Positions 61,660 to 64,000 of a stretch of 64,000 bases of DNA are shown piece after piece; the first letter of the stretch is position 1, and each line of letters begins with the position of its first letter. This stretch comes from Ureibacillus galli (lineage in GTDB: Bacteria > Bacillota > Bacilli > Bacillales_A > Planococcaceae): contig NZ_JACSQA010000001.1 in assembly GCF_014836845.1 (NCBI RefSeq), positions 62,001 through 126,000 on the forward strand, in the 5' to 3' direction. The notes beneath the pieces were generated by a model, which was given only the letters and a program-made list of their open reading frames with translations, did not search any database and was not told the origin of the DNA. The translations under genes were made by a program, and so were the position numbers.

Positions 61660-62856
61660 ATGAAAATTCACTCAAAAATGGGTGGAGTGCTTACTTTAAG
61701 TGCTTTAATAACATTCGGATCTACTTTCACAATGACATCAATCAACGCTCATGCTGAAACAGTACAACAATTAGAAGCTGAAAAAGCGAGTGTTGATCAA
61801 AAAATACAACAATTAAATGATCAAATTGCATCTTTACAAAAATCTTTAGCGGTTAAATCGGAAGAATTTAATGCTACTACTAAAAAGATTGCAGAAATTA
61901 ATGCATCAATCGAAGAAACACAAAAACGTATTGATAAACGTTCAACAATTATTTCTGACCGTTTAGTAGCTTATCAAAACCAAGATTCTGTTTTAGATAC
62001 TTATATTGAAGTGATTTTTAGTTCTGATAGTATTGCAGATATAGTTGACCGCGTTTCTTCTGTTAAAACGATTGTAGATGCTGACCAAGAATTAATTGCT
62101 CAACATGAGGCAGATAATAAAAAATTAGCTTCTCAAAAAGAAGAACTTGTAAAAGTGGAAGAAGAACAACGCGTTCAGTTCCAACAATTACAAGAACAAG
62201 AAGCTGAATTAGATACAATTATTGCTGAAAACAAAGCTGAATCTTTACGTTTAAAATTAGAGATCGCTGATCAAAAAGAAAAAGAACGTCTAGAAGCTGA
62301 ACAACGTCAAGCAGAACAAGAAGCGCTTGCATTACGTCAATTACAAAATACTTCTTTTGTAGCAAATGCACAAAGTCAAAATACACAAGGCTCTTCAAAT
62401 ACTGAAAGTCAAGAAACTAACGGTACGACAGAGACTAAAGCAAAAGAAAAAACGCAAGCGAAACAAAAGACTTCAGAATCTTCTAAACCAGTTGCATCTG
62501 GTCTCTCAGGAGCTATCGCTGAAGCAAAAAAATACATCGGTATGTCTTATGTATATGGCGGAAGCAGTCCTTCTACAGGATTTGATTGCTCAGGTCTTAT
62601 TTATTGGTCATACAAACAAGCAGGTATTAGTTTACCACGATCTTCTGGAGCACAATATTTAGCAACAACTCCTATTAAAGAAAGTGAAGCTACTGCAGGA
62701 GATTTAGTATTCTTTAGTTACGGTTCAGGTATTGCCCACGTTGGTATTTACTTAGGAAATGGGCAAATGTTAAATGCTCAAAATCGTGGTGTAAAAATCG
62801 AATCAATCAACGCAGCTTGGTGGAAACCATACTTAGTAGGTTTCGGACGAGTTTAA
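61660..62856 (+). CDS. Secreted peptidoglycan DL-endopeptidase (CwlO-like, NlpC/P60)
   Basis: A 398-residue secreted autolysin. A signal peptide (cleavage near residue 32, after INAHA) is followed by a long coiled coil (about 35-230), a Ser/Thr/Lys-rich linker and a C-terminal NlpC/P60 domain. The catalytic cysteine is Cys310 in GFDCSGLI and the histidine His360 in IAHVGIYLG. Such enzymes cut the gamma-D-Glu-meso-DAP bond during cell elongation; CwlO is controlled by FtsEX and WalRK. Neither is nearby. ATG start behind AAAGGAGCTGG; terminator follows. Confidence 0.9.
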   Translation: MKIHSKMGGVLTLSALITFGSTFTMTSINAHAETVQQLEAEKASVDQKIQQLNDQIASLQKSLAVKSEEFNATTKKIAEINASIEETQKRIDKRSTIISDRLVAYQNQDSVLDTYIEVIFSSDSIADIVDRVSSVKTIVDADQELIAQHEADNKKLASQKEELVKVEEEQRVQFQQLQEQEAELDTIIAENKAESLRLKLEIADQKEKERLEAEQRQAEQEALALRQLQNTSFVANAQSQNTQGSSNTESQETNGTTETKAKEKTQAKQKTSESSKPVASGLSGAIAEAKKYIGMSYVYGGSSPSTGFDCSGLIYWSYKQAGISLPRSSGAQYLATTPIKESEATAGDLVFFSYGSGIAHVGIYLGNGQMLNAQNRGVKIESINAAWWKPYLVGFGRV

Positions 62857-62871
62857 ACCAATTATCATTAT

Positions 62872-62896
62872 GAGCCTTCTAAATTATTTAGAGGCT
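62872..62896 (+). terminator. Terminator of the endopeptidase gene
   Basis: GAGCC..TCTAAAT pairs with ATTTAGA.GGCTC, followed by a T-rich tail. Confidence 0.85.
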
Positions 62897-63313
62897 CTAT
62901 TTTTTATCTATTAAGAATTAGCATTCCACAAGGTTCTCCCCTGCCCCACTCAAATGTTTTTAACTAAAATTTACAACCTAATCCACTTTGTTTTTATCCT
63001 CCAAATGAAAACCTAGTTCTCTAATGTCGTAATTTATTAATCTTAATAACACGTTTCAAAGCGACTGCTACTTTATAACGTCTTACTTAAATTTGTCGTA
63101 CAAATACAGCCATCATATACTTAAAAACAACTTGTCCATCCTTTAATATAACTGAACTATTTAAAGTTGTTTCTGGATACTTCATAGTCTATGTTCAGGA
63201 AAATAGTTTTATAATCTCTTTTTTAATCAATTTTAAATGAAAAATAATCGATTATATCGTACAAGGAAATATCCATCGATCAATATATAGCATTTGTAAA
63301 GGGAAAAAATAAA
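62897..63313. other. Intergenic region, no convincing gene
   Basis: About 415 AT-rich bases. A 32-codon ATG frame on the minus strand (63087-63185) is protein-like but has no ribosome-binding site. Otherwise nothing recognised. Confidence 0.35.
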
Positions 63314-63342
63314 AATGCTGATGGAAAAACACCATCAGCATT
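63314..63342 (-). terminator. Terminator of the NTF2-like gene
   Basis: A perfect 11-bp stem (63314-63324 with 63332-63342). TTTATTTTTT follows on the minus strand. Confidence 0.88.
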
Positions 63343-63394
63343 TTTAATAATGTATCGTTTCAAGTACAAATAGAATTAGGGAAATGTTTTACTA

Positions 63395-63763
63395 CTACTC
63401 ATTACTACTTAAATGTTCATGTACTAATTTCCAATTTTGTTCATGATTTTTGACGAACACATTCGTCGCTCGTCCACTTCCCTTTATAAATTTCCCATTA
63501 AAATATCCTTCGTAGTGATAATGATAGATGCACGTTGCCGTATTTTCTTCAACTACTAACCACTGTATATTAGAAGCGGAATATTTTTCTTCTTTAATCG
63601 TATCCCATGCCTTTTCAAAATAATGTTGAATTTCATCTAATGTTGTACAAGTTTTATCCGAGAACCAATAAATCGCTTTTGGGTGTAGCAATTGTTTAAC
63701 ATGTTTAAAATCATGGGTATTAGTTGCGTTAATATATTGCTCCAATGCATTCATAGCACTCAT
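63395..63763 (-). CDS. NTF2-like (SnoaL/DUF4440-type) protein
   Basis: A protein of about 122 residues with the NTF2-like fold pattern: an N-terminal helix (ALEQYINATNTHDFKHVKQLL), then HPKAIYWFSD, and a C-terminal sheet with RATNVFVKN and WKLVHEH. Such cone-shaped proteins bind or transform small ligands; no function can be told. Two in-frame ATGs compete: 63772 is only 2 bases after GGAG and 63763 is 11 bases after it; the second is listed. Confidence 0.75.
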   Translation of the reverse strand: MSAMNALEQYINATNTHDFKHVKQLLHPKAIYWFSDKTCTTLDEIQHYFEKAWDTIKEEKYSASNIQWLVVEENTATCIYHYHYEGYFNGKFIKGSGRATNVFVKNHEQNWKLVHEHLSSNE

Positions 63764-63825
63764 TGAATCCATTACTCCTTCATAATTTTATAATCTAAAA
63801 CCACTTTCATGAAGAAGCAGTTTGT

Positions 63826-64000
63826 TTAAGCTTTTCCTTCCCGTTCTTTCTTCAACTGTTCTAAAAATTCTTCCATAAAGACATGACGATCTTGTGCCAT
63901 TTGCTTTCCTTTGTCCGTTGTCATTAAGTCTTTTAAAAGCAATAGTTTTTCATAGAAATGAGTTACAGAAGACGTATTTTTAGAATGATATTCTTTCTCT
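63826..64000 (-). CDS. HD-domain phosphohydrolase, C-terminal end (partial)
   Basis: On the minus strand an open frame enters at the right edge and runs 58 codons to TAA at 63826. The sequence (THFYEKLLLLKDLMTTDKGK, then DRHVFMEEFLEQLKKE) fits the C-terminal helices of HD-domain hydrolases of the YedJ type. The HD catalytic motifs would lie beyond the window. Upstream start not visible. Confidence 0.7.
   Translation of the reverse strand, partial: EKEYHSKNTSSVTHFYEKLLLLKDLMTTDKGKQMAQDRHVFMEEFLEQLKKEREGKA

Noticed and set aside
63087-63185. 32-codon minus-strand frame in the 62.9-63.3 kb gap
   Set aside because: Reads like protein but has no ribosome-binding site and no known relative.

Overview
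The window is AT-rich DNA from a low-GC, endospore-forming Firmicute. The gene content fits Bacillales, and most likely the Planococcaceae/Lysinibacillus side of that group. Evidence is a Ger(x)C germination lipoprotein, the yozE, msrAB, ypmRS, ypjP, yphP, yerC and ypgR/cvfC set known from Bacillus, a Listeria-like long DapF, and an odhB-odhA-arlS-arlR-(dapF)-GNAT-murG order that I recall from Staphylococcus. Many genes start with TTG or GTG behind strong Shine-Dalgarno sequences. I see no rRNA, tRNA, CRISPR array, intact insertion sequence or complete prophage.

Layout. 1-3 kb: tail of xpaC, the TelA-family gene yaaN, a TrpR-like regulator and a YitT-like membrane protein. 3-5.8 kb: a polar amino-acid ABC transporter behind a lysine riboswitch with its own promoter and terminator. 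5.9-16.8 kb: 2-oxoglutarate dehydrogenase E1/E2, an ArlRS-like two-component system, DapF, a GNAT enzyme, a MurG and a CAP-domain secreted protein. 17-29 kb: CobW GTPase, CtpA-type protease, germination lipoprotein, DeoD, YozE, an msrB-msrA-ypmS-ypmR-degV block, hemolysin-III-like YplQ and PrsA. 28.8-33.6 kb: a second two-component system, a small ion channel and the flotillin pair FloT/NfeD.

33.7-47 kb is the accessory part. In Bacillus dfrA, thy and ypjP are neighbours (recalled), but here they are split by two blocks. One (34.3-39.5 kb, mostly plus strand) carries an unrecognised gene with faint uracil-DNA-glycosylase-like motifs, an RNA/DNA methyltransferase and an ABC-F ATPase with an elaborate attenuator leader. 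The other (41-46.5 kb) carries a gerC fragment, a diguanylate cyclase, small membrane-protein genes with a 116-bp duplication, a gene with an internal stop codon and a holin-like gene.

47-64 kb: an apparently structured non-coding RNA gene, a methyltransferase/BrxB pair, aspartate kinase, a divergent topoisomerase III, a NupC-type nucleoside transporter, a DMT permease, CvfC/YpgR with the ABC-F protein YfmR, a CwlO-type endopeptidase, an NTF2-like protein and the tail of an HD-domain hydrolase.

Themes: lysine/DAP metabolism occurs three times (riboswitch-controlled transporter, dapF, lysC). Envelope maintenance (MurG, CwlO, CtpA, PrsA, flotillin) and oxidative or antibiotic stress (MsrAB, BrxB, two ABC-F proteins) are also well represented. 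The most promising signals for follow-up are the structured RNA at 47384-47675 and the ABC-F leader at 37397-37692. All calls come from reading the sequence and remembered family knowledge; no database search was run.
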